Below are positions 16,985 to 25,854 of a stretch of 64,000 bases of DNA, piece by piece. The translations under genes were made by a program, and so were the position numbers. Source of the DNA: Bacteroides luti (GTDB taxonomy: Bacteria > Bacteroidota > Bacteroidia > Bacteroidales > Bacteroidaceae); contig NZ_FQTV01000021.1 in NCBI RefSeq assembly GCF_900128905.1, positions 1-64,000 on the forward strand, given 5' to 3'. Within the stretch, counting starts at the first letter, position 1, and each line of letters opens with the position of its first letter. The notes beneath the pieces were generated by a model, which ran no database searches, was not told where the DNA came from, and was given only the letters and a program-made list of their open reading frames with translations.

Positions 16985-18325
16985 TTGGACCCGGATACGT
17001 TTTTATGCCAATTGGCAACTGTTTTTAGCGGTGTAACCGTAAACTCTTCCTCTTTTTTTGCAGAAATAGCATTACTTTCAGCTATTCTGCTATTGTTTGT
17101 TTCGGGCTTTACTTCTGCTTCAGAGAAAGCCTTTTTTTCTCTATCAACCTCCGACTTGAATAGCATCGGATTGGGTAATAACCTTTCAGATAGGACTCTC
17201 AGTTCTCTTCTTGCGAAATCCAATCGTTTATTGGCTACTATTCATGTAGCTAAGATGTTTGTCAACGTAGCAATAATAATGCTATGTAATGCATTCTTTT
17301 TGGAAGTTTTTAGTAATGAAAGTGCAACCTTGATGGGAGTTTTAATCTTTACTTTTGCATTAACTATAGTCTTGTTGCTTTTTGGTGAGATTATATCTAA
17401 AATTTATTCAGCGCAACATACGCTTTCCTTTTGTAGGTTTGCGGCTCCAATTATAACAGTTCTTGAATATCTGTTCTTGCCAATTGTATTGATTTTGATT
17501 CGCTCTAATACTTATACTAATAAATATCAGGCAAGAAAAAGCTATGGTTTGTCGGTTGATGAATTATCTCATGCGCTTGAACTGACTGACAAGGAAGATT
17601 TGTCTGACGAAAAGCAGATATTGGAAGGGATTATTCGTTTTGGTGGTGAAACGGCAAAAGAGATTATGACTTCACGTTTAGATGTAGTTGATTTGAGTAT
17701 TAAGGCGTCTTATAAAGAGGTACTGCAGTGCATTATTGAAAACGTTTATTCACGTATTCCTGTATATTCAGGATCGAGAGATAACATTAAAGGGATTCTT
17801 TATATAAAAGACTTACTTCCTCATTTGAATAAAGCTGATAATTTTCGTTGGCAGTCGCTTATCCGTCCGGCTTATTTTGTGCCGGAAACAAAAATGATTG
17901 ATGATTTGCTGAGAGACTTTCAGGCAAATAAAATTCACATTGCTATTGTTGTGGATGAGTTTGGCGGAACTTCCGGAATTGTCACCATGGAAGATATTAT
18001 AGAAGAAATAGTTGGAGAGATACGCGATGAATATGACGAAGAAGAAAATACATTCGTTAAGTTGAATGATAATAATTATATTTTTGAAGCGAAAACCTTG
18101 CTCACTGATTTCTACAAGATAGCCAATATAAATAATGCTACATTTGAACAAATAGCTGGAGATGCTGATACTCTTGCTGGTTTACTGTTGGAAATAAAAG
18201 GTGAATTTCCGGCTTTGCATGAAGTTCTAAGTTATAAAGGTTATGACTTTGAAGTGTTGAAGATGGATGAACGTCGTATTTTAAAGGTTAAATTAACTAT
18301 CCATGAAGAGACAGCGGACATATAA
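16985..18325 (+). CDS. gldE: GldE-like CBS-domain membrane protein (CorC/HlyC family)
   Basis: 446 residues from a TTG start (M-D-P-D-T-F). Three or four membrane helices (about 30-50, 90-115, 115-140, 150-170) form a CNNM/DUF21-type domain, then a CBS pair (about 215-340, with YSRIPVYSG and IAIVVDEFGGTSGIVTMEDIIEEIVGEI) and a C-terminal CorC_HlyC transporter-associated domain. It is named after the Flavobacterium gliding gene, but the family is kept in non-gliding Bacteroides, where its role is unclear (possibly divalent-ion transport). It overlaps gldD by 23 bp. Confidence 0.9.
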   Translation: MDPDTFLCQLATVFSGVTVNSSSFFAEIALLSAILLLFVSGFTSASEKAFFSLSTSDLNSIGLGNNLSDRTLSSLLAKSNRLLATIHVAKMFVNVAIIMLCNAFFLEVFSNESATLMGVLIFTFALTIVLLLFGEIISKIYSAQHTLSFCRFAAPIITVLEYLFLPIVLILIRSNTYTNKYQARKSYGLSVDELSHALELTDKEDLSDEKQILEGIIRFGGETAKEIMTSRLDVVDLSIKASYKEVLQCIIENVYSRIPVYSGSRDNIKGILYIKDLLPHLNKADNFRWQSLIRPAYFVPETKMIDDLLRDFQANKIHIAIVVDEFGGTSGIVTMEDIIEEIVGEIRDEYDEEENTFVKLNDNNYIFEAKTLLTDFYKIANINNATFEQIAGDADTLAGLLLEIKGEFPALHEVLSYKGYDFEVLKMDERRILKVKLTIHEETADI

Positions 18326-18905
18326 AGTTTTTATGGGTATCTATCTCATGCTATTATTGCTTTTGGTAATGGTGGCTTGTTCGTTTCCTGTATCCGGAAA
18401 GAAGGAGAAGGCGAATTCTAAATTGAATTTTCCAAAAGCTGTTTATGCTTCCACTACGGATTCTTTGCCATTTACTTTCGATTTGTCTAATCAGGCAAAG
18501 TTTACCTGGCAGAAGAATAAGCCGGGAGAGTACTTCTGTAATGTGATTTATCCTACTCTGAATGCGCAGCTATACTGTACTTATCATGCCATAACCTCTG
18601 ATAAATTCCGGGATTTTGCAGAAGAAAGCCGGAAAATGGCTTATCAGCATTCAACTGTGGCTACGGGAATAAATGAAAAGAGATATGATAACGACTTGTC
18701 TCATGTACATGGAATATTATATGATATTCAAGGTAATGTTGCAACTCCTGTTCAGATAGCTTTAACGGATAGCAATCACTATTTTTTCAATGCTTCTCTC
18801 TACTTTAATATGACACCGGATGCTGATTCTATTGCACCGGCATTGAACTATATTCGTAAAGACATTATTCGTATTATGGAATCGTTTAAAGTAAAATCTC
18901 ATTAA
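18303..18905 (+). CDS. gldD: GldD-like lipoprotein
   Basis: 200 residues with a lipoprotein signal: a hydrophobic stretch MLLLLLVMVAC with the lipidated Cys near residue 26. The mature part contains FPKAVYASTTDSLPFTFDLS and YPTLNAQLYCTYHAI, typical of GldD. It partners GldE in most Bacteroidetes. The gene start lies within the end of gldE and its stop is 2 bp before the phosphopantetheinyl transferase gene, which indicates one transcript. Confidence 0.88.
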   Translation: MKRQRTYKVFMGIYLMLLLLLVMVACSFPVSGKKEKANSKLNFPKAVYASTTDSLPFTFDLSNQAKFTWQKNKPGEYFCNVIYPTLNAQLYCTYHAITSDKFRDFAEESRKMAYQHSTVATGINEKRYDNDLSHVHGILYDIQGNVATPVQIALTDSNHYFFNASLYFNMTPDADSIAPALNYIRKDIIRIMESFKVKSH

Positions 18906-18907
18906 GC

Positions 18908-19531
18908 ATGGCAGTTTTTGAAACACATATTGAAGCTGATTGCAGATGGGGTATCTGGAAAATGGAAGAAACGGAAGATGATTTGCTTTCGCTTTTTTCC
19001 GATCCATCTCAGATAAAAGAGCAAATGCTGCATCTATCTGCCAAAGGCAGACGATTGGAATGGCTTTCAGTTCGTGCTCTTTTGAAAAGTCTTTGCGGAG
19101 AAGAGAAGCAAATTGAATATTATCCTTCAGGTATGCCTTATTTGTCGGATCAATCTTTTTATATCAGTATTTCTCATACTCGTGGATATGTAGCGGTTAT
19201 CCTGAGTGCTCAAAAGAAAGTTGGAATAGATATTGAGCAATATGGAGAAAGGATTCTTAAACTTGGCGCAAAGTTCCTGAGTGAAGAGGAAATGAAGGCT
19301 GTTAATCCTGATAAAGAAGTATATCACTTGCTATTGTACTGGTCGGGTAAAGAAACGGTTTTCAAGGTGCTTGGAGAACAAGTGGCCGACTTTAAAAAGT
19401 ATTTGCTGATAGAACCGTTTGTTCCGGAAGAGAAAGGTGCGTTTAATGCAAAAGAGTTAAAGACAGATGCTCAACAATGTTTCCTTGTCTATTATCAAAC
19501 TCATCCTGATTTTGTGATTACCTGGTGCTGA
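18908..19531 (+). CDS. 4'-phosphopantetheinyl transferase superfamily protein
   Basis: 207 residues. It attaches phosphopantetheine from CoA to carrier proteins. The magnesium and substrate motifs are present: VGIDIEQYGERI and YWSGKETVFKVLG, with ISISHTRGYVAVIL upstream. It is of the Sfp/EntD-like length class rather than the short AcpS. In Bacteroidetes it commonly follows gldD, and it is the last gene before the terminator at 19632. Confidence 0.9.
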   Translation: MAVFETHIEADCRWGIWKMEETEDDLLSLFSDPSQIKEQMLHLSAKGRRLEWLSVRALLKSLCGEEKQIEYYPSGMPYLSDQSFYISISHTRGYVAVILSAQKKVGIDIEQYGERILKLGAKFLSEEEMKAVNPDKEVYHLLLYWSGKETVFKVLGEQVADFKKYLLIEPFVPEEKGAFNAKELKTDAQQCFLVYYQTHPDFVITWC

Positions 19532-19631
19532 TCTTTCTGATCTATCTGTTCTTTCTGCTCTTGCCTAAATTATAAAATGGTGTTTTACTGGAATTCTATA
19601 AGTTGTTGGTTATCTAATTAGTTTGATAATG

Positions 19632-19674
19632 AATTCGGTAAATGGTTAATGCTTTACCGAATTGAATTTTTATT
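19632..19674 (+). terminator. Intrinsic terminator after the phosphopantetheinyl transferase gene
   Basis: AATTCGGTAAA (19632-19642) pairs perfectly with TTTACCGAATT (19653-19663), followed by a T-rich run. It separates two convergent transcripts. Confidence 0.8.
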
Positions 19675-19694
19675 TAATCTGAAAACAGATCTGT

Positions 19695-21689
19695 TTAACG
19701 GCTTTTAGTCAGGATGGAAGATTCACCACTTTGTGTAGGATGAAGATCTTCTACTCCGGAGACTTCTGTCGAGATTTCTCCTACAACCGTGTCTAAGTAT
19801 TGATTGACCGCACTGTATATTCTTATAAAATCGACTCCTTTTACGGTTACACTATTGCCATTCTTGTCTACAGCCCAATCGAACTTTAGCTTGCAACCAT
19901 CTGAAGTGTTTGATTGGTTGTCGGCATATCCATAGCTGTAAGATGCCATAATCCATTTCCCTTGTGTGGAACTATATACTCCATTGTCGGGAAGACGGCA
20001 ACCGTTGAAGGTCATTGTTTCTTCGCTAATCCATTGCGGATAATAAGCTTGTGCGTGATAGGAGTTATGCAAAACATATCCATTCTTATTCTGATTATCT
20101 GTCCAGCGTACATTATCTGTTGAGCCGCCAGGCTTATAATAGGTAATTTCGTAATTGTGAATGGTGGATGCATTGCTGTATTCCGAACCTTTCAATTCGT
20201 ACCATTCATCGTTAGGTAATCCATCCTTGTTGGTGTCGGCAGAAACTAGAACAATACCCGGTTCGGCACTGCCATCGAATGCATTTCCCAGCACTTTAAT
20301 ATCATATTCTCCCGAAACATTGGCAATGGTATGGTCAAAGCCCACGGTTATGTATCCACCAAATGCTCCGAGTGAAACTGCATAATCTTTATTGAAATAG
20401 TCCAGACACTTAGCGCACATTGAAGCTGCATTGTCGCCGTTAGTATATTCGGGAAGTACATTCACGAATTGTCCCGGTGCAGGAATGTATTCAAGTACTT
20501 TTGTAACGTATGAACTCTTACTGTCATCTGAAGGATCTGATGGCTGACTGGTGCTTTTACTACTTGTAAATACAATAGAGTTAGGGTTAATACCTTTTGC
20601 ATCAATGGTAAACTTATGCACTCCGTCTTTAGTGAAGCAAACAATACTACCATTGATTACATAGTTCTGAGCATCGCAGATATAAACATCTCCGTTCACA
20701 GGATTCACCTCTATGTTATATGTACGGGTTATTTTGGTTCCGTCTTTAATAAAATTATCATCAATAATTTCTCCGGTACGAGTATCCATAACTTTAATGG
20801 TTTCTACGTTTGAGTTGTAACTGTACAGATATGCCAGATGTCCGTATATAGTAAAGCTTACGACTGATAAGTCGTAGGTTTTAATCAGCTTGTCTGTTTC
20901 GCTGTCAATGCGGTGCAGTTTACAATCATAGTCTCCGATAGTGTAATTGTAAGATTCGCGGGATACCACATAAACATTTCCGGCTTCGTCGGAAAGAATG
21001 GTTCCTAAGTTATTGCGGACAGTGATTTTCTTTGTTTCGGTAAAGGTTTTCGTATCAATTACAGATACTGTGTTATCCAGATTCGTTTCATTCAGTCCGC
21101 CGGAATTGGCAACATAAAGTTTTCCATTGGCCACACAGATACCATCGGGATTACGTCCCACTTTTACAATTCCGTCAACTTCGAGTGTTGTTGTATCAAT
21201 ACGTGCTACTGTTCCGTCGAAGTTACAGATATATGCTTTGTCTTTATAAAAAGCAAAGTAGCGGGGCTGACGAGACACTCCATTTTCGTTGAATAAAGGA
21301 ATTTGTTTCTGAGAAACTCCCGTTGATATATTTAATACCTCTATTTGGCTGGAAACATTAACTGCACAGTAAAGTTTGGATCCATAGCGTTGCAAATCAT
21401 TTGCCGTATCACCAAGCTTTCTGCCATTTGCCATTTTGAAGTAATCATAGCTGGTTTTATCAGTTCCTTTCTTATCCGAATCCTGAAAAGAGAGCATTTC
21501 GCTTTTATTGAAATCGTAGTAAGAAAGTGTACTGTTATTCATGTTAAACAGTCCTTCACAAAGAATATACATTCCTGCTGTTTCGGTTTCTGTGGGATGA
21601 TCTCCGGTGTCTTGCAGCACGATAGTATCGTCGCATGCACTGACCATTAAAGTGAGAACCAGGATAATATATAATATTTTGTTTTTCAT
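19695..21689 (-). CDS. BtuG-like surface lipoprotein with extra C-terminal domain
   Basis: 664 residues with a lipoprotein signal ending VSAC (Cys near 19). Residues about 40-370 form a YVTN/DUF5074-type seven-bladed beta-propeller (repeats such as VARIDTTTLEVDGIVKVGRNPDGICVANGKLYVAN), the fold of BtuG proteins that bind vitamin B12 on the Bacteroides cell surface. Residues about 395-640 are a second domain rich in Asn, Tyr and Trp, not part of a minimal BtuG of roughly 350 residues. It is 1 bp after the receptor gene and under the cobalamin riboswitch. B12 binding is inferred from fold and context. Confidence 0.82.
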   Translation of the reverse strand: MKNKILYIILVLTLMVSACDDTIVLQDTGDHPTETETAGMYILCEGLFNMNNSTLSYYDFNKSEMLSFQDSDKKGTDKTSYDYFKMANGRKLGDTANDLQRYGSKLYCAVNVSSQIEVLNISTGVSQKQIPLFNENGVSRQPRYFAFYKDKAYICNFDGTVARIDTTTLEVDGIVKVGRNPDGICVANGKLYVANSGGLNETNLDNTVSVIDTKTFTETKKITVRNNLGTILSDEAGNVYVVSRESYNYTIGDYDCKLHRIDSETDKLIKTYDLSVVSFTIYGHLAYLYSYNSNVETIKVMDTRTGEIIDDNFIKDGTKITRTYNIEVNPVNGDVYICDAQNYVINGSIVCFTKDGVHKFTIDAKGINPNSIVFTSSKSTSQPSDPSDDSKSSYVTKVLEYIPAPGQFVNVLPEYTNGDNAASMCAKCLDYFNKDYAVSLGAFGGYITVGFDHTIANVSGEYDIKVLGNAFDGSAEPGIVLVSADTNKDGLPNDEWYELKGSEYSNASTIHNYEITYYKPGGSTDNVRWTDNQNKNGYVLHNSYHAQAYYPQWISEETMTFNGCRLPDNGVYSSTQGKWIMASYSYGYADNQSNTSDGCKLKFDWAVDKNGNSVTVKGVDFIRIYSAVNQYLDTVVGEISTEVSGVEDLHPTQSGESSILTKSR

Positions 21690-21690
21690 A

Positions 21691-23703
21691 TCAATAAATA
21701 ATTCGAATGCTACCTCTGAACTGTCTGCCGGGCATTGGATAATTTTGTACTATCTCATATTCTTTATCAAAAAGATTAAGGACTTCTGCCTGAGCTGAAA
21801 TGCTGAATCTTTTAAGTTTAAAAGTTCTCCATACAGATGCACTGTGTTCTGTGTAACCATCTAACCGATATTCCGGTGCGTTATACTGGTTTGAGAAACG
21901 TTCTCCCGAGGTCATTACCGTGTATGACAGGTTAATCCACGGAGTTTCAAAGCCAAGTCGGGCAGATCCGGAATGGCGCGGCGTATAAGGAATCTGGTGA
22001 TTATATGTTACCTTATCGGGCATATTGTACTTATCTGTTTTATCCATTGCCCTTTGGTAGGTATAATTCCCGGTAGCTGTGAGCTTCATTTTGCTGTTAA
22101 GGCTGAATGCAGTTTCAAGATTAGCCTCCATTCCTCGAATATCAACCCTTCCAATGTTTTGCATACTCCATACAAAAAGATTCTTGGAAGGCACGGCTAC
22201 TATCTTGTTACTTACTCTGTTATAGAAACCGTCTACAGATAAAGAGATAAATGGAATTATGTGATTGATGTTCTTTATCCAGTTTACTCCGGCACTGTAT
22301 TCGCTGGCCTGTTCTGGCTTGAGAGTCCGTGTACCTATTGTTCCGTAATATAAATCATTGAACGTAGGCAGACGGAAAATATCTTTATAGAGTAATCTTA
22401 ATCGAAGATTCTCTTTTTTTATTGGCTGATAAGAGACGCTGACAGAAGGAGAGAAGCGGTTGCGATTATCGGCAGCTGTTCCTGTTCTAACTGATTCGCG
22501 GGTTAAAGTAGATAGAATGTGTGCCGTTGCTGTAAAGCGATTATTTACATACTTGGCGGCAAAAGCATTTAGTAAAGTAAAGCGGGTAGGGTAGGCAAAG
22601 TTTGCCATATCTGCCCTCATGGTATTTATGCTACCATCATTTGCCAAAGAAAAAGACAGAAGCGGGCTAGGGCGGTACATAATAGTGCCCGAGAGGTAGT
22701 ATTCGTTTTGGTAATAGTTGTTTTCTGTTGCGGCGTTGTAAGTTGCATTATCGGGATTGCTGTACTTATTATATCCCCAGTTAAATTTTCCGTTCGTTAA
22801 AAGACTCCATCTATCGGAAAACTTATTTTCATAATTTGCCTGAGCAAAGAAGTTATTGTCCTTTAATCGTTCTGTTGCCCGCGAATTATATAGTTTATTA
22901 GAAGGAAGTCCTCTGTCTGAGAAATAATAGTAAGCCTTCATACTTGCTTTTTCGTGATTGCTGAAACGTGCAAACAAATTAGCCTCTGTCTTTACAGTTT
23001 CTATATCAGAGTTTAAGCGTTTCAGTCTTTCGGTTGCAGTTCCGTTAAGCTGAGTGTAAGGATAGTCTCCATCTGCCCGCATATAGTCTACGTTTACAGA
23101 AGAAGAAAATATTTTGTTCCATTGATGGTTCAGATGAAAACCGGGATTAAGCAAGTCAAAGCTTCCCCCTTTAAAAGTAGCACTGGCATTTGTCTTTTTT
23201 TTGTTGAATACGGGAGCCGGACTCTTAATATTCAGAACACTTGCTGCTGAGAAAAGTCGTGCCGCCTGAAAGATATTATCATCTTGTCCGCTAAGTAGGC
23301 TTATTTCCTCAACATTGTCGAGAGTGAGTTTCCCTAAATCAATCTGACCGGTTTGAGAATCGTTAATCGTAATTCCGTCGTAAACCACTGCTGTGTGGTT
23401 TGCTCCCAGGCTACGAACCGAGATAGTTTTTAATCCGCCAATGCCTCCATAATCCTTCACAACTACTCCGCTGAAAAATTTTACGGCATCCGATACTAAA
23501 AGTGAACCGGACTGTTTTAATTGGTTGGCATCCAACACCTGAAGAGGAGTCGTAGAACGAAACTCCTTTTCCTTTTTATTCTCTTTTATAACTACTTCGC
23601 CCAATTTGTGAACACGAACAGAATCTGCTTTCTGCGCCCTAACAAGCAGACAGGCGCAGAAAGAGATTACTAAAGAGAGAATAATGTTTCGAGTGTTAGA
23701 CAT
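21691..23703 (-). CDS. btuB: TonB-dependent receptor, BtuB-like
   Basis: 670 residues: signal peptide, TonB-box region and plug domain (VSDAVKFFSGVVVKDYGGIGGLKTISVRSLG), then a 22-strand-type beta-barrel ending in RQFRGSIRIIY with an aromatic C-terminal residue. The length fits the compact BtuB class rather than SusC. A cobalamin riboswitch precedes the operon, so the substrate is most likely a corrinoid. It sits between the DUF4465 gene (15 bp upstream) and the BtuG-like gene. Confidence 0.88.
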   Translation of the reverse strand: MSNTRNIILSLVISFCACLLVRAQKADSVRVHKLGEVVIKENKKEKEFRSTTPLQVLDANQLKQSGSLLVSDAVKFFSGVVVKDYGGIGGLKTISVRSLGANHTAVVYDGITINDSQTGQIDLGKLTLDNVEEISLLSGQDDNIFQAARLFSAASVLNIKSPAPVFNKKKTNASATFKGGSFDLLNPGFHLNHQWNKIFSSSVNVDYMRADGDYPYTQLNGTATERLKRLNSDIETVKTEANLFARFSNHEKASMKAYYYFSDRGLPSNKLYNSRATERLKDNNFFAQANYENKFSDRWSLLTNGKFNWGYNKYSNPDNATYNAATENNYYQNEYYLSGTIMYRPSPLLSFSLANDGSINTMRADMANFAYPTRFTLLNAFAAKYVNNRFTATAHILSTLTRESVRTGTAADNRNRFSPSVSVSYQPIKKENLRLRLLYKDIFRLPTFNDLYYGTIGTRTLKPEQASEYSAGVNWIKNINHIIPFISLSVDGFYNRVSNKIVAVPSKNLFVWSMQNIGRVDIRGMEANLETAFSLNSKMKLTATGNYTYQRAMDKTDKYNMPDKVTYNHQIPYTPRHSGSARLGFETPWINLSYTVMTSGERFSNQYNAPEYRLDGYTEHSASVWRTFKLKRFSISAQAEVLNLFDKEYEIVQNYPMPGRQFRGSIRIIY

Positions 23704-23718
23704 CTATAAGTAAAGTAA

Positions 23719-24471
23719 TTAAAGTTCGATTGTAAATCCGTCCATACAGAAATATGCTGGAGTATTCATTCCCCAATTTCCATTGTCGGTAGAAGTCATG
23801 CTAAATTTAACCTCTGCAGCCTGACCAAGAGCTGAAAGATCAACCCAAGTCCACTGATCTATCAAAATCTTTTTCCCATCGCGATAATCTGCAAGGTAAA
23901 AATCTACAGTACCAGTAGTGTTTCCTTGTGCATCCAAGCCTGTAACAGTAAGTTTTAACCAGTCGCCATCAACAAACTTCTTGGCAATATTGTCTCCATT
24001 CTTCATAGAAAGGTAAGCATAAGTGCTGTTTGTTACATACATACCTTTTATAGTGTGACTTAAATTGCCTGCAAAATGAAATTTATCTGTTGAGTATGCA
24101 CTTGGATTCACAGTCATATAAGTTGCACTTAGTTTTCCTGTACCAGTAATTGCACTGTTGTTGGTATATCCTGTAGTTGTTTTATCTGTTTTATTAGTAT
24201 AAGTAAATCCGCCACCAAAAGATGAATAGCTTGTTACATAACTATCAAAAACAAAATATCCGGTTTGATCTACAAATGTATTCTTGTAGCTGTATGAACC
24301 AACAGGTTCGTCCTTAAATACTCCTGTAAATTCAGATTCGGGTGAACTAAGTTTTCCTTGTAGATTTAAGGTAACGGTTGTACTGTCAATAACATTAGAA
24401 TTGTCGTCGTTATTGTCACAACTGCAAAGTATTACCACAGTAAGCAGTAATAGAGAATAGATCTTTTTCAT
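23719..24471 (-). CDS. DUF4465 lipoprotein of the cobalamin operon
   Basis: 250 residues with a lipoprotein signal (LLLLTVVILCSCDN). The mature part is a beta-sandwich DUF4465 domain with GGFTYTNKTDKTT, YAYLSMKNGDN and VDFYLADYRDGKKILIDQWTWVDLSALG. Such proteins often accompany B12 uptake genes in Bacteroides and are presumed to be surface corrinoid-binding or accessory proteins. It is the first gene after the riboswitch, with an 86 nt leader. Confidence 0.85.
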   Translation of the reverse strand: MKKIYSLLLLTVVILCSCDNNDDNSNVIDSTTVTLNLQGKLSSPESEFTGVFKDEPVGSYSYKNTFVDQTGYFVFDSYVTSYSSFGGGFTYTNKTDKTTTGYTNNSAITGTGKLSATYMTVNPSAYSTDKFHFAGNLSHTIKGMYVTNSTYAYLSMKNGDNIAKKFVDGDWLKLTVTGLDAQGNTTGTVDFYLADYRDGKKILIDQWTWVDLSALGQAAEVKFSMTSTDNGNWGMNTPAYFCMDGFTIEL

Positions 24472-24556
24472 CTTGTCTATGTCTTTATAAATTAAGTAAT
24501 AAAAAAATTGAATTTCTTAGTGATAAGCTCGTTCCTCGCAAGCTTTATACTTAAAA

Positions 24557-24743
24557 ATGTCTGGCAGGTCTTCTGACTTTGTTTCCGTTGGTAAGCGCCT
24601 TCCCGAACTTCATTGTTCAGTGGTATTGAGTGCTTGCTTACAACGTTTTGTAGAAACTTACAGCAGCGGGACTGTTCAGGATTTTCACCTGATTCCCTTT
24701 TAATCACTTCTCCGATAAGGAGATATAGTGAACCAAAGCACCG
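24557..24743 (-). promoter_or_regulatory. Cobalamin riboswitch 1
   Basis: On the minus strand the transcript carries GGTGC near the 5' end, GGGAATCAGGTGAAAATCC, CAGTCCCGCTGCTGTAAG, CCACTG and the 3' conserved AGTCAGAAGACCTGCC (plus-strand 24563-24578), the hallmarks of a B12 riboswitch. It precedes the DUF4465-btuB-btuG operon and should shut it off when cobalamin is plentiful. A GC-rich stem (AAGCTTGCG...CGAGCTT) follows before the gene and may be the expression platform. Confidence 0.95.
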
Positions 24744-24773
24744 CAAAGTTAGAAAGAAATTCCATATTCACAA
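24744..24773 (-). promoter_or_regulatory. Promoter of riboswitch 1 operon
   Basis: TTG (24773-24771), exactly 19 bp, TAACTTTG (24751-24744): a consensus Bacteroidetes housekeeping promoter whose -7 box abuts the riboswitch. Confidence 0.8.
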
Positions 24774-24889
24774 TTATTTCTTTCATTTTCCTTTATTTAA
24801 TCTTTTTTCTCTTATAAAAGTAAAGGCGGGCAATTAGCAGTTTATTCTCAGAGAATTATTATCTTTGTCTATATATATTAATATTAAGG

Positions 24890-24977
24890 TCAAGACCCTA
24901 CTTTATTGAGATCGCGACCCTGATTATTTAGCCTCACGACCTTGTTTTGTTAGGGTCGGGACTCTAAAAATAGTTTT
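24890..24977. repeat. 22 bp-period word array C
   Basis: The word TCNNGACCCT starts at 24890, 24912, 24934 and 24956 (TCAAGACCCT, TCGCGACCCT, TCACGACCTT, TCGGGACTCT): four units at exactly 22 bp. Between words the sequence is AT-rich and not conserved. The outer units are partly inverted: GACCCTA (24894-24900) faces TAGGGTC (24951-24957), centred at 24925.5. It lies between cobalamin riboswitch 1 and the HU-like gene, whose start is 56 bp further on. Confidence 0.75.
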
Positions 24978-25032
24978 TCGGGATTAAATAATTAATATGA
25001 TAAGAGTAATCACTTAATCTAAAAAGGAAAAA

Positions 25033-25443
25033 ATGGCAATTCGTTACAGTGTTCACACCTATGCTATTAAGAGTAGTAAAACAGGTGAGTTGAAGAAATC
25101 TAATTGGGTAAGCGTAAAAAGTAAAAATAACTATCGTACAGAAGATTTGGCCGAAGAGCTCAGTGGAGGTTCGTCGGCAAAGAAAGGAGAACTTTTGAGT
25201 GCATTTACACGAATTTTCGCTTGTATTGAGGAAAAGCTGAAAGATGGTCATAGTGTTACTATTGACGGTTACGGAACTTTTCAGCTTACTGCACAAATTA
25301 AATCGGGAAAAGAGGAGGATGATTTTCGTGCGGAATCTGTAGAATTGAAGAATGTGGTTTTTAATGCTACCCGTCAGGCAAAAAAGAGAATCAATGCAGC
25401 AGGATTTGAACGTTATAACGATAATATCCATCAAAACAGATAG
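25033..25443 (+). CDS. HU-like histone-type DNA-binding protein (Bacteroides HU-related class)
   Basis: 136 residues, longer than classic HU (about 90). It begins with an extra strand region (MAIRYSVHTYAIKSS, VSVKSKNNYRTEDLAEELS) and keeps the HU core KDGHSVTIDGYGTFQLTA, then a short arm and the tail ATRQAKKRINAAGFERY. This is the divergent HU-related family that Bacteroides genomes carry in many copies. It stands alone between two cobalamin riboswitches and has word array C just upstream. Its target and function are unknown. Confidence 0.88.
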   Translation: MAIRYSVHTYAIKSSKTGELKKSNWVSVKSKNNYRTEDLAEELSGGSSAKKGELLSAFTRIFACIEEKLKDGHSVTIDGYGTFQLTAQIKSGKEEDDFRAESVELKNVVFNATRQAKKRINAAGFERYNDNIHQNR

Positions 25444-25451
25444 AAAAAAAT

Positions 25452-25487
25452 ACGCCCGGGCGAATCACTTCGACCGGGTGTGTTTTC
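25452..25487 (+). terminator. Intrinsic terminator of the HU-like gene
   Basis: ACGCCCGG (25452-25459) pairs with CCGGGTGT (25474-25481, one G-T pair), followed by TTTTC. It starts 9 bp after the stop codon. Confidence 0.8.
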
Positions 25488-25528
25488 AATAAACTTGGCA
25501 GAGTTTAATTGATAATATACTATTGTCA

Positions 25529-25675
25529 TTAAGTTTTCACTCTTTCAAAAGGATATAATAATCCTATTGCTTTTATTGTATTAAGTATAAAAAATGATAG
25601 CGAATAACCGGAATATTGCAAAACGGTTATAAGATTCAATGGCTCTGTCCTCGAAAGCTGTTGAAATACAAGCAT
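25529..25675 (-). CDS. Possible 48-residue ORF directly behind riboswitch 2
   Basis: ATG at 25675-25673 touches the last base of the riboswitch's conserved 3' box and the frame runs 48 codons to TAA at 25531-25529. The peptide starts MLVFQQLSRTEPLN and has a hydrophobic middle (VLQYSGYSLSFFILN). I do not recognise it. It could be a leader peptide, the remnant of a lost B12-regulated gene, or chance; the hairpin ATAACCG...CGGTTAT (25604-25630) lies within it. Confidence 0.25.
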   Translation of the reverse strand: MLVFQQLSRTEPLNLITVLQYSGYSLSFFILNTIKAIGLLYPFERVKT

Positions 25676-25854
25676 GGCAGGTCTTCTGACTCGTTTCCGT
25701 TATTAAGCTCCTTCCCGAACAACTATAGTTCAGTGGTATTGAGTGTTTGCTTATAACGTTTTATAGAAACTTACAGCAGCGGGACTGTTCAGGATTTTCA
25801 CCTGATTCCCTTTTAATCTCTGGTTTTAAGTAAAAACAGAGAACCGATGCACCG
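25672..25854 (-). promoter_or_regulatory. Cobalamin riboswitch 2 (no recognisable target gene)
   Basis: Nearly the same sequence as riboswitch 1, including the 3' box AGTCAGAAGACCTGCC (plus-strand 25676-25691), the GGGAATCAGGTGAAAATCC segment and the CAGTCCCGCTGCTGTAAG core. The next 230 nt in its direction hold only a 48-codon ORF, a hairpin (25604-25630) and then the end of the HU-like gene on the other strand. The fold elements look intact, so it could still make a ligand-sensing RNA. It may be a standalone regulatory RNA or the leftover of a deleted or rearranged operon. Confidence 0.93.
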
